Below, piece after piece: positions 27,663-35,862 of a stretch of 64,000 bases of DNA (position 1 is the first letter of the stretch; every line of letters starts with the position of its first letter). This DNA comes from Crocosphaera sp. (lineage in GTDB: Bacteria; Cyanobacteriota; Cyanobacteriia; Cyanobacteriales; Microcystaceae), in NCBI GenBank assembly GCA_030064935.1, contig JASJEA010000001.1, forward strand, positions 1 through 64,000. The letters run 5' to 3'. Both the position numbers and the translations under genes were made by a program. The notes beneath the pieces were generated by a model. That model made no database searches. It saw only the letters and a list, made by a program, of their open reading frames with translations, and was not told where the DNA came from.

Positions 27663-27731
27663 TAATAACCCTAAAACTAGGGAATTTTTGAGGAGTAATT
27701 TAGCAAAAAATTTTTAAAATTCAGGTTGCAT
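27663..27731 (-). other. Signal-peptide leader cut off by an in-frame TAA
   Basis: In the porin frame, ATG at 27731-27729 is followed by CAA CCT GAA TTT and then TAA (27716-27714), then AAA TTT TTT GCT. The remaining codons encode a basic n-region and a hydrophobic core (LVLGLLLTL) that runs into the mature TLAQ cleavage site. If the TAA were CAA, the protein would read MQPEFQKFF plus a standard signal peptide. Either a C-to-T nonsense mutation or a base-call error is likely. The SDR stop is 7 bp upstream of the ATG. Confidence 0.6.
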
Positions 27732-27738
27732 TATTAAC

Positions 27739-28506
27739 TTAGCTTTGAGCATATCCACCATCCACTACGATTGTTTGACGAGTAATTGCGCGAGAACTTT
27801 CTGAGGCTAGAAATAGATAAGTTCCCATTAGTTCATTGGGAGTTAGTTCAATGGGAATTGACTGTAATTCATGGACTGTTTTTTGTTTTGCTTCTGGTGT
27901 CACCCATTGTTCTAATTGTCTTTCTGTCATGATCCAACCAGGGGCAACTGCATTAACTCGAATATTATGTTTTCCTGCTGCTGTTGCTAAACTGCGTACT
28001 AAACCAATGACGGCCGCTTTTGTGGTGTTATAGGCAATCATATCTGGTTTAGCTATCCAAAATACATGGGAACTGGTCATAATAATACTACCTCCTCCTG
28101 CTTGAATCATATCGGGTAAAAGTTCACGGCAAGTAATAAAATAATGGACAACATTTAGCTGAAATAAATGATTCCATTCCGTCTCAGACATTTCTAGTAA
28201 TTGGTATCTCGGATCATATCCTGCATTGTTAATTAATACGTCAACTGTTGGGGTTTCTTTGCGTATTTTTTTGAGGGCATTTTGAAGTTCCGATGTATTA
28301 GTTAGATCAACAGGATATACATTAACCTTACATCCCAAAGACTCACAATCTTTGGCGATTTTTAAACCTTTATTGTGGTCTAAGTCTAGAATAGTTACTT
28401 GTGAAACTTGCTCAGCAAAAGTACGAGTCAAGGCTTCTCCAATACCGTTACTGCCTCCTGTAATTAAAATGTGTTTTTTGTTGAGATCAGGATAGATAGG
28501 AAACAT
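27739..28506 (-). CDS. Short-chain dehydrogenase/reductase in cyclitol-type cluster
   Basis: This classical SDR has 255 residues: cofactor motif GGSNGIGE, NNAG, catalytic Ser region (MTSSH) and YNTTK. The acidic Asp in LDLDHNK at the end of the second strand favours NAD(H). The terminal IVVDGGYAQ is typical. It would oxidise or reduce a sugar or cyclitol alcohol in the cytosol, which fits the neighbouring cyclase. The ORF is open from 28596, but ATG 28506 is preceded by GGAG and gives the normal length. It lies 56 bp after the TIM-barrel gene and 7 bp before the porin's ATG, so the four genes look like an operon. Confidence 0.88.
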   Translation of the reverse strand: MFPIYPDLNKKHILITGGSNGIGEALTRTFAEQVSQVTILDLDHNKGLKIAKDCESLGCKVNVYPVDLTNTSELQNALKKIRKETPTVDVLINNAGYDPRYQLLEMSETEWNHLFQLNVVHYFITCRELLPDMIQAGGGSIIMTSSHVFWIAKPDMIAYNTTKAAVIGLVRSLATAAGKHNIRVNAVAPGWIMTERQLEQWVTPEAKQKTVHELQSIPIELTPNELMGTYLFLASESSRAITRQTIVVDGGYAQS

Positions 28507-28562
28507 AATTTTCTCCACAATAGAATAATTGAGTGTGAGGAGTTTACTAAAAGAAAAAAGGT

Positions 28563-29375
28563 TTAAACTAAGGTTAATTCTTGTTTGATTAACCATCGTT
28601 TACTGATGTTAAGATAAGACATAAGTTCATCTAAACTACCCGCTAAGGGAGAACCAGGAGTTTGTCTAGCATGGGCGCATTCTAGAACAACTGGTCCTTG
28701 ATAACGAATCTGATCAAGGGTTTTAAATTGGTTTGTAAAATCAATATGACCTAATCCAATTCCCTTACGATTAGAATCAGCAATCTGATAGATACTGAGG
28801 GAATCTTGACACCTAATAATGGCTTGGTTTAGATCATCTTCCTCTAAATTCATGTGAAAAGTATCAAGAATGATGGTCATATTTTTTGTATCGATTTGGG
28901 ACAGTAAATTCATAACATCAATGCTGTTCAAAATAAAGCGACAAAGATAACGATTGAGAGGCTCAAAGCCTAATTTAATGTTCGCTTTTTCGGCATATAT
29001 CGATAATTTTTGACAAGAATCAATCAACCAATCAACTGAACCCAAATACGCCACTGACTGGTTTTGAATATGCTCATGACAAGTAATAATGGGATTACCT
29101 AATTCTGCACCATAATCAATTAATTTTTGATAATAATCAAGGGCAGTTTGTCTAATTTTGCGATCGTTACTAGCTAGATCAAAATTACTGGGGGTTAAAG
29201 AAAATACTTCTAAATTATGGTCTTCTAAAACTTTTTTGACCTCGGCGGCTGGTACGGTTTCAATGTCAACATAAACCTCCATTCCGTCAAACCCCATGTC
29301 TGCAATAATTTTGGCACTTTCAACTAAATCTAAATTGCCAAAAATCCAATTAGTGACACCAATTTTACGTTTCAT
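28563..29375 (-). CDS. Sugar phosphate isomerase/epimerase (AP endonuclease 2-type TIM barrel)
   Basis: The 270-residue protein has the xylose isomerase-like TIM-barrel fold (IolE/IolI/hydroxypyruvate isomerase group). GFDGMEVYVDIET carries a metal-ligand Glu, ITCHEHIQ holds a His, FEPLNRY a Glu, and ILDTFHMNLEE an Asp/His pair. GLGHIDF and VVLECAHA follow. The ligand pattern fits a divalent-metal isomerase or epimerase of sugars or inosose. It is 56 bp before the SDR and 32 bp after the MFS gene, in one apparent transcript. The substrate is inferred from the neighbours to be a cyclitol or sugar. Confidence 0.85.
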   Translation of the reverse strand: MKRKIGVTNWIFGNLDLVESAKIIADMGFDGMEVYVDIETVPAAEVKKVLEDHNLEVFSLTPSNFDLASNDRKIRQTALDYYQKLIDYGAELGNPIITCHEHIQNQSVAYLGSVDWLIDSCQKLSIYAEKANIKLGFEPLNRYLCRFILNSIDVMNLLSQIDTKNMTIILDTFHMNLEEDDLNQAIIRCQDSLSIYQIADSNRKGIGLGHIDFTNQFKTLDQIRYQGPVVLECAHARQTPGSPLAGSLDELMSYLNISKRWLIKQELTLV

Positions 29376-29407
29376 TATTACCTCTATTGATAACTATTTT
29401 TTGTTTT

Positions 29408-30628
29408 TTAACCTCTAAATACACGGGCTCTTGTCAAAAGAAAACTCAAGAAAACAAGGGTAACTAAGGCAAAAATTGCACTACTATAAAACACCCCTTG
29501 CATTCCCCAAATAGTGAACATTCCTCCTGCTAAAATAGGGCCTAAAGCTTGTCCTAAAGATAAAACTGTTGCATTAACTGCCATAAACCCTGCCCGATAT
29601 TCTTGAGGTGCTAATTCTCCTAATAAAGCTTGAGTTGAAGGAAACACCATTCCATGAGCTAAACCGAATAATATACTTGGAATAAATAACAACCAAACTT
29701 GATGAATGGCAGGGGTAATAATCAAAGCAACAGCATAGACAATAAATGAAGCTTTAATGAGGGTAACTTCTGACAAAGATCGGGCAAATAAAGCTAATTG
29801 AGAAGAGACAAATGCGAGAGAAAGAGCCATACTAGCTAAGATAATACCGATGACAAAATGGGAAGCTCCTAACCTAGCATCAGCTAACAAAGGAATGTAG
29901 GTAAAATAAGGACCAAATAAGAGCATAAAAAGAGCAACAACGGCCATTAATAAACCCATAACCTGATGATTATTAATGCTTCTCCAAATATTACCTAAAT
30001 AGGTCTTTAATTCAAATCTTTCTGATTGAGATACTTGAGGAACCCTGAGAACAAAGAACACCAAAAAACTCAAAGGAATTGCTAACAAAGGTAAAAAGAA
30101 AGGATACCGCCATCCCCAAGTGGTTAACCCACCACTAATTAAGGGATAAATAGCTAAACTGAGACCAATACTTGTGGCATTAAATGCCATTGCTGCTGTC
30201 AATAATTTGCCGCGATACAGATCACTAATTAGTGTTAAAGCTAATGACTCTAAAGGGGCTGCACCTATTCCTTGAACAAAGCGAAACTCAATCAAAGTCC
30301 GAAAATTGGGAGCTAATGCACAAACGCCTCCAGCAATAGCAAATATCAGCAGAGCAGGAACTAAAATTTGCTTTCTTCCGTAGCGATCTGCTAATACTCC
30401 AGAGATAGGTGTACCGATAGCAATAGGAATTACAAAAGCGGTAATTACCCAACCAATATGTTCAGGAGAAACGTCAAAATCTTCAGCTAGGGAAGGTAAA
30501 GTCGGACCAATACTACTCGATCCCAAAACAGCCATTAAAGTAATACCAATAATGATCTGAAGATTGATATCTTGGTAAATTTTAATAGCGTTATTTAGAC
30601 GCTGGGAAACTTCTTGTTGATTAATCAT
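29408..30628 (-). CDS. MFS transporter, drug/metabolite exporter type
   Basis: The 406-residue protein has 12 predicted helices and the MFS motif A GVLADRYGRKQ after the second helix. The N-terminal motif GPTLPSLAEDF is typical of the DHA1 proton antiporters. The longer frame begins with a TTG at 30652, but ATG 30628 is a better start. It lies first in the minus-strand operon with the TIM-barrel gene, the SDR and the porin. The sugar-phosphate cyclase gene is upstream but separated by 237 bp with hairpins. It is likely an exporter of a small molecule made by the cluster (inference). Confidence 0.88.
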   Translation of the reverse strand: MINQQEVSQRLNNAIKIYQDINLQIIIGITLMAVLGSSSIGPTLPSLAEDFDVSPEHIGWVITAFVIPIAIGTPISGVLADRYGRKQILVPALLIFAIAGGVCALAPNFRTLIEFRFVQGIGAAPLESLALTLISDLYRGKLLTAAMAFNATSIGLSLAIYPLISGGLTTWGWRYPFFLPLLAIPLSFLVFFVLRVPQVSQSERFELKTYLGNIWRSINNHQVMGLLMAVVALFMLLFGPYFTYIPLLADARLGASHFVIGIILASMALSLAFVSSQLALFARSLSEVTLIKASFIVYAVALIITPAIHQVWLLFIPSILFGLAHGMVFPSTQALLGELAPQEYRAGFMAVNATVLSLGQALGPILAGGMFTIWGMQGVFYSSAIFALVTLVFLSFLLTRARVFRG

Positions 30629-30781
30629 CTTAGGAACAAAAAAATTGAGCAAGTGCTAGACTTCAGGGGATTTATTGAGAAGAATCTGCAATGAAAGAAA
30701 GAAAGCGCAAAGGGTTAGATAAACAACATGAACAAGAAGATTAATGTTGTTGCTTTCGATTTGTATGCTATTATTGAGGCG

Positions 30782-30817
30782 GGTTTAGGGCAAAATAATT
30801 ACCCTATAACCCTAAAC
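30782..30817. terminator. Inverted repeat in the cyclase-MFS intergenic gap
   Basis: GTTTAGGG and CCCTAAAC form an 8-bp stem around a longer loop that also contains TACCCTATAA. It lies in the 237-bp gap between the cyclase and MFS genes and may end the cyclase transcript. The loop is long and no T-run is clear, so this is weak. Confidence 0.35.
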
Positions 30818-30831
30818 TAATGTGTTGTATA

Positions 30832-30860
30832 TCGTCCTTCTTATTGAATAAGAAAGGCGA
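30832..30860. terminator. Strong hairpin after the sugar-phosphate cyclase gene
   Basis: TCGTCCTTCTTATT pairs with AATAAGAAAGGCGA (13 of 14 positions, one T-A misfit) around a single G. It starts 5 bp after the cyclase stop at 30866 on the minus strand. A run of seven T on the plus strand, or A on the minus, borders it, so the ends look like a bidirectional terminator. It would separate the cyclase transcript from the MFS operon. Confidence 0.6.
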
Positions 30861-30865
30861 TTTTT

Positions 30866-32029
30866 TTACGCAGCAACTAGAAGATGAGCTTTTTGACTAG
30901 CAAGGAATCGAGTGACAATTTTTTCCACAAGATTTAAGTCAACAGTTACCAAGAAATCTCCTTCAGGATTATAACATTTGCCAATCTTTTCTAAGATAAC
31001 AAAGCGGATATCTTCTCCTGTCTTTTTATTATCAGCAATCATGGCATTCATCAGTTTCTCAGTAGTAATATATTCAGGTAAGGGCTTATTAAAGCCTAAC
31101 TTGTCCTCAATCATATAATAGTGTAAAGCAACATCTTCCTGAGAAATAAATCCTAATTCACAAGCCAATTCTGCTGCAATTTTCATGCCATGAGATACAG
31201 CTTCTCCGTGAGACATTTTACCTTTTTCTAACCATTCAATGGCGTGGCCAAAAGTATGACCATATTCAAGGACAATTCCATAATGTTTCTCTGAGGGATC
31301 TTGCTTCAAAATTTCTAATTTTGAGAGAATAATTTGATAAGCAAGATCGTACAGTTCTTGATCAGAAAACTTAAGTTCTGGGTTTAATACTGTGTCCAAA
31401 TAATTTAAGAAACTTGTATCAGAAATGAAGCCATTTTTAATGCCTTCAATAATGCCACTTCGCTTAGAAGCAGGAGGTTCTGTCTTTAAATACTTGGTAT
31501 CTGACCAGATAAAGAGCGGACTGTGATAAAGACCAAAATGATTTTTTCCACTCTTCCCATTTACTGCTTGTTTATTGCTTAAGGTACTATCAGTTTGACC
31601 GGTCATACTGGTAGGCACTTCAACATAACCAATGCCCCGATAAATTAACCCTGCTGCGAGTCCAATAATATTGCCAACCGTTCCCCCACCAAAAGCTAAT
31701 AATAGGGATTTTTTAGACACTCCTTTGGCGATTAAATCTTCACAAGTGCTTTCTAAGATAGGAAAGTATTTACAGGATTCTCCATTGGGAACAAATTCGA
31801 GAGAACAAGGATATTTGGCAGCGATTTTTTCGTATAATGCTTTACCATAAAGCTCGAAAAGGTGCTGTTCTGTAAAGAAAAAGATTTTGTCAAAGTTATA
31901 GGTATCTAAAACGTTGACAAACTGATCTTCAATGTCAAACCCAAAGTAAAAAGGACTGGGTTTAGCTAATTCTGTACTTAGAGTAATTACTTGACCTGGG
32001 ACAAACTCGGTAGTGGTAATGGTCTTCAT
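30866..32029 (-). CDS. Sugar-phosphate cyclase, 2-deoxy-scyllo-inosose synthase-like
   Basis: This dehydroquinate-synthase fold enzyme has 387 residues. NAD-binding GGGTVGN is at about 114-120, VEVPTSMTGQTDSTLSNKQAVN follows, and the metal ligands are Glu195 (IEGIKN), His258 (EYGHTFGH) and His274 (SHGEA), with the 16-residue spacing of the superfamily. The motif KQAVN and SGKN resemble 2-deoxy-scyllo-inosose synthases (BtrC-like), which cyclise glucose-6-phosphate, rather than dehydroquinate synthase (KTGVN). It could also be EEVS or DDGS type. A complete AroB would be expected elsewhere. The gene is followed by a hairpin, then by MFS, isomerase and SDR genes. Confidence 0.75.
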   Translation of the reverse strand: MKTITTTEFVPGQVITLSTELAKPSPFYFGFDIEDQFVNVLDTYNFDKIFFFTEQHLFELYGKALYEKIAAKYPCSLEFVPNGESCKYFPILESTCEDLIAKGVSKKSLLLAFGGGTVGNIIGLAAGLIYRGIGYVEVPTSMTGQTDSTLSNKQAVNGKSGKNHFGLYHSPLFIWSDTKYLKTEPPASKRSGIIEGIKNGFISDTSFLNYLDTVLNPELKFSDQELYDLAYQIILSKLEILKQDPSEKHYGIVLEYGHTFGHAIEWLEKGKMSHGEAVSHGMKIAAELACELGFISQEDVALHYYMIEDKLGFNKPLPEYITTEKLMNAMIADNKKTGEDIRFVILEKIGKCYNPEGDFLVTVDLNLVEKIVTRFLASQKAHLLVAA

Positions 32030-32206
32030 TTTTATTCTGATTCCTAATGAGAATTATTGCGAACATTTCTCAAGATTACCATGAGTTTTAAGTTCGTGCT
32101 ATAAGTTTGTATTTTCTTAATTGTTTAGAAAATAAGCTTAAATTGTATTATTTAATCCATTTTATTCTAAGTATATATGCTTAAAACAAAGGTTTAAATC
32201 TATGTT

Positions 32207-32330
32207 TACCTGAGTTCGATATAGGGCAATTTGGAGACAACTTACTAAAATCAGCAGTCTCAAACCCTCATTGTCTGGTTTAAAAAAGAATAACCCCGAA
32301 CTCCAAACTCCGCGCCACCGAACTCACGTA
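32207..32330. mobile_element. A-family element copy 1 (MITE-like)
   Basis: It begins TACCTGAGTTCG and ends CGAACTCACGTA, imperfect terminal inverted repeats. The inner part matches copy 2 closely, including ATATAGGGCAATTTGGAGAC and the following AGTCTCAAACCCTCATTGTC. No target duplication is seen around this copy. A short extra segment (TCCGCGCCACCG) near the right end distinguishes it. Confidence 0.6.
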
Positions 32331-32347
32331 TCCCAAATCCCATTTTC

Positions 32348-32423
32348 ATACCAAATCCGCTTTAGAAAGTAGATAATCATATTAAGAAGGCAGAGGGAGC
32401 AGGGGAAGCAGAGGAGGCAGGGA
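32348..32423. mobile_element. Truncated copy of the 15-bp-TIR element
   Basis: The sequence begins ATACCAAATCCGCTTTAGAA and continues AGTAGATAATCATATTAAG and a GA-rich tract. It matches the reverse complement of the right half of the element at 142-285, and lacks the second terminal repeat. The two copies lie 32 kb apart in opposite orientation. Confidence 0.6.
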
Positions 32424-32475
32424 TTGTAGATGGGGGCCGCACGAAACTATTTTGTTCAAACCTCCAACTTAAGTT

Positions 32476-32591
32476 AACCTGAGTTCGATATAGGGCAATT
32501 TGGAGACAACTTACTAAAATTAGTAGTCTCAAACCCTCATTGTCTGGTTTACAAAAGAATAACCCCGAACTCCGAACTCCGAACTCACGTT
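32476..32591. mobile_element. A-family MITE copy 2 inserted in repeat B
   Basis: A 116-bp non-coding element begins AACCTGAGTTCG and ends CGAACTCACGTT. Direct 5-bp copies of AAGTT flank it exactly (32471-32475 and 32592-32596). The sequence on both sides joins to a B-family repeat: CCTCCAACTTAAGTT on the left and AAGTTAGAGGTAATCC on the right. It therefore looks like a transposition into an older repeat. No transposase is encoded. Confidence 0.7.
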
Positions 32592-32658
32592 AAGTTAGAG
32601 GTAATCCTAAATTCTAAATTCGCGCATTCTGATTGACAATCATTTCTAAAATAGTCCC

Positions 32659-34278
32659 GTGAAACCCATATTTATCTCCATATTATCCCTACTCATTTTT
32701 GATAAACCATCTTTAACAACTCTTGCCCAACCACCAACAACAATACCAGAATTAGATTCTTCTAGCAAAGAAACTTCTTCTTGTTTAAGATCTACTCCAG
32801 ACACAGAAGATGAGAGCTTTTTTATTGAATATATTAATGTGGAAGGCAATACGGTACTTGATAGGGAAATTTCTAGCCTGGTGCTTCCTTTTAATCAACA
32901 AAAAGTAACCCTAGAAAATTTATTATGTTTACGCTCGCAAATTACCGACCTTTATCTGGCCAATGGCTACAGTAATTCTGGAGCTTTTCTCCCTAACAAT
33001 CAAGATTTAAGTCAAGAAATTGTTACAATTCAAGTTATTGAAGGGAGTTTAGAAGATATACAAATTATTGGTTTAGAACGTCTGCAAGATAATTATATTC
33101 GTAGTCGTCTAGAATTAGGCATAGGAAATCCTTTAAATCAAAATAGCATCGAAGAAGCCCTAGAATTATTAAAATCAAACCCTTTAATTCAACAAATTAA
33201 TGCTGAATTAACCGCAGGAAGCAGCCCAGGAAAAAGTATTTTAATTGTGGAAGTCAAAGAAGCTTCTGCTTTTCAAACAAGCATTGGAACCGATAATTAT
33301 CGTCCTCCTAGCATCGGCTCTACTCAAGGAATTATCTCTTTAAATCATAATAACTTAGTGGGTTGGGGAGACAGTATCTATGCCGAATATAACCGCACAG
33401 AGGGACTTGATTTTTATAATCTTTCTTATACTGTTCCTGTTAATGCTTATGATGGAAACATTAGTCTTCGTTATTGGAATAGTGATAGTGGAATTATTAC
33501 TGAACAATTCGATGAATTTGATATTAATAGTGCAAATGAAACTATATCTTTTACTTTTCGTAAACCCATTATCAAAAATATTAATCATGAATTCAGTTTA
33601 GGTCTTACTTTAGATCGTCGTCGAGAACAAACTTTTTTACTAGACGAACCATTTTCCTTGTCCATTGCCGCAGAAAATGGCACAACTAAACTAACAGGAA
33701 TTCGTTTTTTTCAAGAATACTTAAACCGTGGAGCAACCAGTGTCTTAGCTGTACGTTCTCAGTTAAATTTTGGGGTTGATCTTTTTAATCCAACTATTAA
33801 TAATCTCGGAGTAGATGGACGTTTTTTTTCTTGGCAAGGTCAGATACAATGGGTCAAACAAGTATCCCCAAGATGGTTATTATTAACCAGTATTGATACT
33901 CAATTAACCCCTGATTCTTTACTTCCTTTAGAACAAATTCCTATAGGTGGTATTAATAGTGTCCGAGGATATCGTCAAAATGAACTGCTAACTGATAATG
34001 GTTTTATTGCTTCAATAGAAACTCAATTTTCCCTTTTAGAAAATTCAAGAGCATTACAATTAACCCCTTTTTTTGAATTTGGAACGGGGTGGAATAATTT
34101 AATTGTAGATCCCGACCCTGCTACATTAATTGGTATTGGATTAGGGTTACGTTGGGCAATTACGCCTCGTATTGGTCTTCGTGTTGATTATGGAATTCCC
34201 CTAGAACCTACGAGAAAACAAGGTAATTCTTGGCAAGAAAATGGTTTTTATTTCTCATTACGCTATCAACCTTTTTGA
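32659..34278 (+). CDS. ShlB/FhaC/HecB-type two-partner-secretion transporter
   Basis: The 539-residue outer-membrane Omp85-type protein has a signal peptide (MKPIFISILSLLIFD up to TTLAQP), an N-terminal POTRA_2 region from about 50 to 190 (VEGNTVLDREI, EGSLEDIQIIGLERL), and a C-terminal 16-strand barrel. The conserved loop-6 motif VRGY appears as GGINSVRGYRQ. Such proteins export one large partner across the outer membrane. No TpsA-type partner is adjacent. The start codon is GTG at 32659. It begins just downstream of a repeat cluster. Confidence 0.87.
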   Translation: MKPIFISILSLLIFDKPSLTTLAQPPTTIPELDSSSKETSSCLRSTPDTEDESFFIEYINVEGNTVLDREISSLVLPFNQQKVTLENLLCLRSQITDLYLANGYSNSGAFLPNNQDLSQEIVTIQVIEGSLEDIQIIGLERLQDNYIRSRLELGIGNPLNQNSIEEALELLKSNPLIQQINAELTAGSSPGKSILIVEVKEASAFQTSIGTDNYRPPSIGSTQGIISLNHNNLVGWGDSIYAEYNRTEGLDFYNLSYTVPVNAYDGNISLRYWNSDSGIITEQFDEFDINSANETISFTFRKPIIKNINHEFSLGLTLDRRREQTFLLDEPFSLSIAAENGTTKLTGIRFFQEYLNRGATSVLAVRSQLNFGVDLFNPTINNLGVDGRFFSWQGQIQWVKQVSPRWLLLTSIDTQLTPDSLLPLEQIPIGGINSVRGYRQNELLTDNGFIASIETQFSLLENSRALQLTPFFEFGTGWNNLIVDPDPATLIGIGLGLRWAITPRIGLRVDYGIPLEPTRKQGNSWQENGFYFSLRYQPF

Positions 34279-34445
34279 AGTTAATTAGCAGCCGATGGTG
34301 TCTGGATTGCACGAGCAATCAATCAAAATTTAGAATGACCGACCCCTTAAGTTGTAAGATAGCTTTTAGTATATGTACTCACAGTATCAGAAAGAGAGAC
34401 TCACCACCGAATCTCTTGGAAACAATTAACGATAAAAATTAATTA

Positions 34446-35828
34446 ATGTCATTTTTGCGTCCTGTTAGTGGAAAACCCAGTGCGATTAATCTAGTTTTTG
34501 TTGGCTTGATGGCCGTTTCCATCTTATTAGCCAGTTATACAGGGAGAATGGAGGCCGTTACCCAAGCGAGCGTAGACGCAGCTAAAAGTGCGGTGCAATT
34601 AGCCATTGGGTTAATTGGAGTCATGGCACTTTGGTTAGGGTTAATTCGTGTTCTCGAAGCGGGAGGATTGATGTTAACCCTAGCCGAGTGGTTAAAACCC
34701 TTGATGGTTCGATTATTTCCAGATGTTCCTCCTACTCATCCGGCCATGGGGGCAATGTTATTGAATATCTCGGCTAATATGTTGGGATTGGGGAATGCAG
34801 CGACTCCTTTCGGTTTGAAGGCCATGGTTGAACTCAATAAACTTAATCCCTTGGAAGGAACAGCGACTAACGCAATGTGTTTATTTTTGGCCATTAATAC
34901 CTCCAGTGTCACTTTATTTCCTTTGACGATTATTGGAGTAAGAGCAGCCGCCGGCAGCAACCTTCCTGCGGCGATTTGGCTGCCGACATTAGCAGCGACA
35001 ACTGTTTCAACTATTGTTGGAGTCTCCGTGGCGACTTGGTTAGGTCATCGGGATCAGGATTATGCTCAATCGGTTTCACAATCATCTATCCTAGAAACAA
35101 AGACGTTGAGGGAAGAAACAGAAACGGATCAAGAAGAAATAGAGGAAGAGAATGGTTTAGACAGGGAAGAAAAGCAAAATTTTGACCATTTACTGTACAC
35201 TCCTGGTTTATTTTCTCGATTTGTGGCTTGGGGCTTGGTGGGGACATTTTTAGGAGGGTTTCTTTATCAGGGATTGAAGAGTGAGAATTATTTTCAATTT
35301 ATTAGGTCTGATTTTCTAGCTCATTGGTTGCTTCCAGGGTTAATGTTGTTAATTGTTGTCTATGGTGTTGGACGAGGGGTGAAAGTCTATGAAGCGGTTA
35401 CGGAGGGAGCCAAACAAGGTTTTGATATTGCGATTCGGATTATTCCTTTTTTAGTCGCCATTTTAGTCGCTATTGGAATGTTTCGTGCATCAGGAGCAAT
35501 GGACTGGATTACAGTTTTTTTAAGTCCTTATACAGAGTGGATTGGCCTTCCTGTTGATGTTTTACCGATGGCTTTATTACGTCCCTTATCTGGGAGTGGA
35601 GCGTTTGGTTTGATGAGTGAAGCCATAGAACGAGATCCCAACTCCTATAGTGCCTTTGTTTCTTCTGTCATGATGGGTAGCACGGAAACAACTTTTTATG
35701 TCTTAGCCGTCTACTTTGGCTCCATTGGGATCATGAATATTCGTCACGGATTAGTAGCTGCTTTATTAGCCGATTTTTCAGGAATTGTATCCGCTTGTCT
35801 GTTGGCTCAAATTTTTTGGTCAGGATAA
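34446..35828 (+). CDS. Nucleoside-recognition (Gate domain) membrane protein, fused SpmA/SpmB type
   Basis: The 460-residue protein carries two Gate domains, as in fused spore-maturation proteins SpmA-SpmB. The first half contains GNAATPFGLKAMVELN and TSSVTLFPLTIIGVRAAAG. The second contains IAIRIIPFLVAILVAIGMFRASGAMD and LMSEAIERDPNSY. An acidic loop of about 40 residues (rich in Glu and Asp) joins them. It is an inner-membrane protein with about 10 helices and unknown cargo. The 3' end lies 34 bp before recO, with which it may be co-transcribed. Confidence 0.85.
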   Translation: MSFLRPVSGKPSAINLVFVGLMAVSILLASYTGRMEAVTQASVDAAKSAVQLAIGLIGVMALWLGLIRVLEAGGLMLTLAEWLKPLMVRLFPDVPPTHPAMGAMLLNISANMLGLGNAATPFGLKAMVELNKLNPLEGTATNAMCLFLAINTSSVTLFPLTIIGVRAAAGSNLPAAIWLPTLAATTVSTIVGVSVATWLGHRDQDYAQSVSQSSILETKTLREETETDQEEIEEENGLDREEKQNFDHLLYTPGLFSRFVAWGLVGTFLGGFLYQGLKSENYFQFIRSDFLAHWLLPGLMLLIVVYGVGRGVKVYEAVTEGAKQGFDIAIRIIPFLVAILVAIGMFRASGAMDWITVFLSPYTEWIGLPVDVLPMALLRPLSGSGAFGLMSEAIERDPNSYSAFVSSVMMGSTETTFYVLAVYFGSIGIMNIRHGLVAALLADFSGIVSACLLAQIFWSG

Positions 35829-35831
35829 TAA

Positions 35832-35856
35832 AGAATAACACCGAACCCACGTCGAT
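35832..35856. repeat. Solo end of an A-family element
   Basis: AGAATAACACCGAACCCACGT matches the right end of the A-family elements (AATAACCCCGAACTC...CACG). It sits in the 34-bp gap between the SpmA/SpmB-type gene and recO. The rest of the element is absent. Confidence 0.4.
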
Positions 35857-35862
35857 AAATTT

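Larger units (their letters stand above)
32030..32658. other. 629-bp intergenic region packed with repeats
   Basis: This gap lies between the divergent cyclase (minus) and FhaC-like (plus) genes. It holds an A-family repeat copy (32207-32330) and a truncated copy of the 15-bp-TIR element (32348-32423). It also holds a B-family repeat (32455-32640) that is split by a second A copy (32476-32591). Both promoters must lie within or beside these repeats. No ORF with family resemblance was seen. Confidence 0.6.

Noticed and set aside
33355-33588. Minus-strand frame over the FhaC-like gene
   Set aside because: It is a shadow with an AT-rich, low-complexity protein.
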